In this document: positions 5,074 through 5,079 of the stretch, piece after piece
How positions within the stretch are numbered: the stretch's first letter is position 1
How the letters are laid out: every line of letters begins with the position of its first letter
DNA from: Bacillus sp. (in: firmicutes)
GTDB taxonomy: Bacteria; Bacillota; Bacilli; Bacillales; Cytobacillaceae
NCBI GenBank assembly: GCA_003457145.1
Contig: DMSR01000041.1
Coordinates: forward strand, 2,183-7,261
Length of the DNA: 5,079 nt
Direction of reading: 5' to 3'
The notes under the pieces: generated by a model
Database searches by the model: none
What the model was told of the DNA's origin: nothing
What the model saw: only the letters and a program-made list of their open reading frames with translations
Position numbers and translations under genes: made by a program

Positions 5074-5079
5074 CAGTCC

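Overview
The window looks like ordinary chromosome of a low-to-moderate-GC Firmicute, most likely a member of the Bacillaceae. The evidence is strong AGGAGG-type ribosome binding sites, sigma-A-like promoters, a catabolite-responsive (cre-type) operator, Rho-independent terminators with T tails, a Gram-positive style lipoprotein, and proteins of familiar Bacillus type. No RNA genes, insertion sequences, CRISPR array or phage genes were seen.

Layout. Bases 1-287 hold no gene I can support, only weak small-frame candidates. A leftward GH13 alpha-glucosidase gene (317-1978) ends in a clear hairpin terminator (288-309). Its own promoter lies near 2028-2055 and has a cre/LacI-type operator sitting on the start of the transcript (2003-2017). 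A 270-bp divergent intergenic region follows. Then come two rightward genes that look like an operon: a Cof-type HAD phosphatase (2249-3109) and, 23 bp later, a PQQ-glucose/sorbosone-dehydrogenase-like lipoprotein (3133-4230). A strong terminator (4238-4275) closes them. A leftward TetR-family regulator (4444 to at least 5073) converges on this pair, and its terminator stem overlaps its stop codon.

How the genes work together. The glucosidase is predicted to cleave glucose from short alpha-glucosides in the cytoplasm, probably under carbon catabolite control. Its sequence points to alpha-1,4 rather than alpha-1,6 preference. The HAD protein is a cytoplasmic phosphatase of unknown substrate, and the lipoprotein would act on the outer face of the membrane. 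A shared carbohydrate theme is plausible but not proven. The target of the TetR regulator is not visible.

The least explained element lies in the convergent gap between the lipoprotein gene and the regulator gene. It is an array of five TTTATTGGCGAA units (one with a single mismatch) spaced 20-21 bp apart, close to two DNA helical turns, with A-tracts phased between some units. The last two units merge into small inverted repeats. This is the best candidate here for something undescribed.
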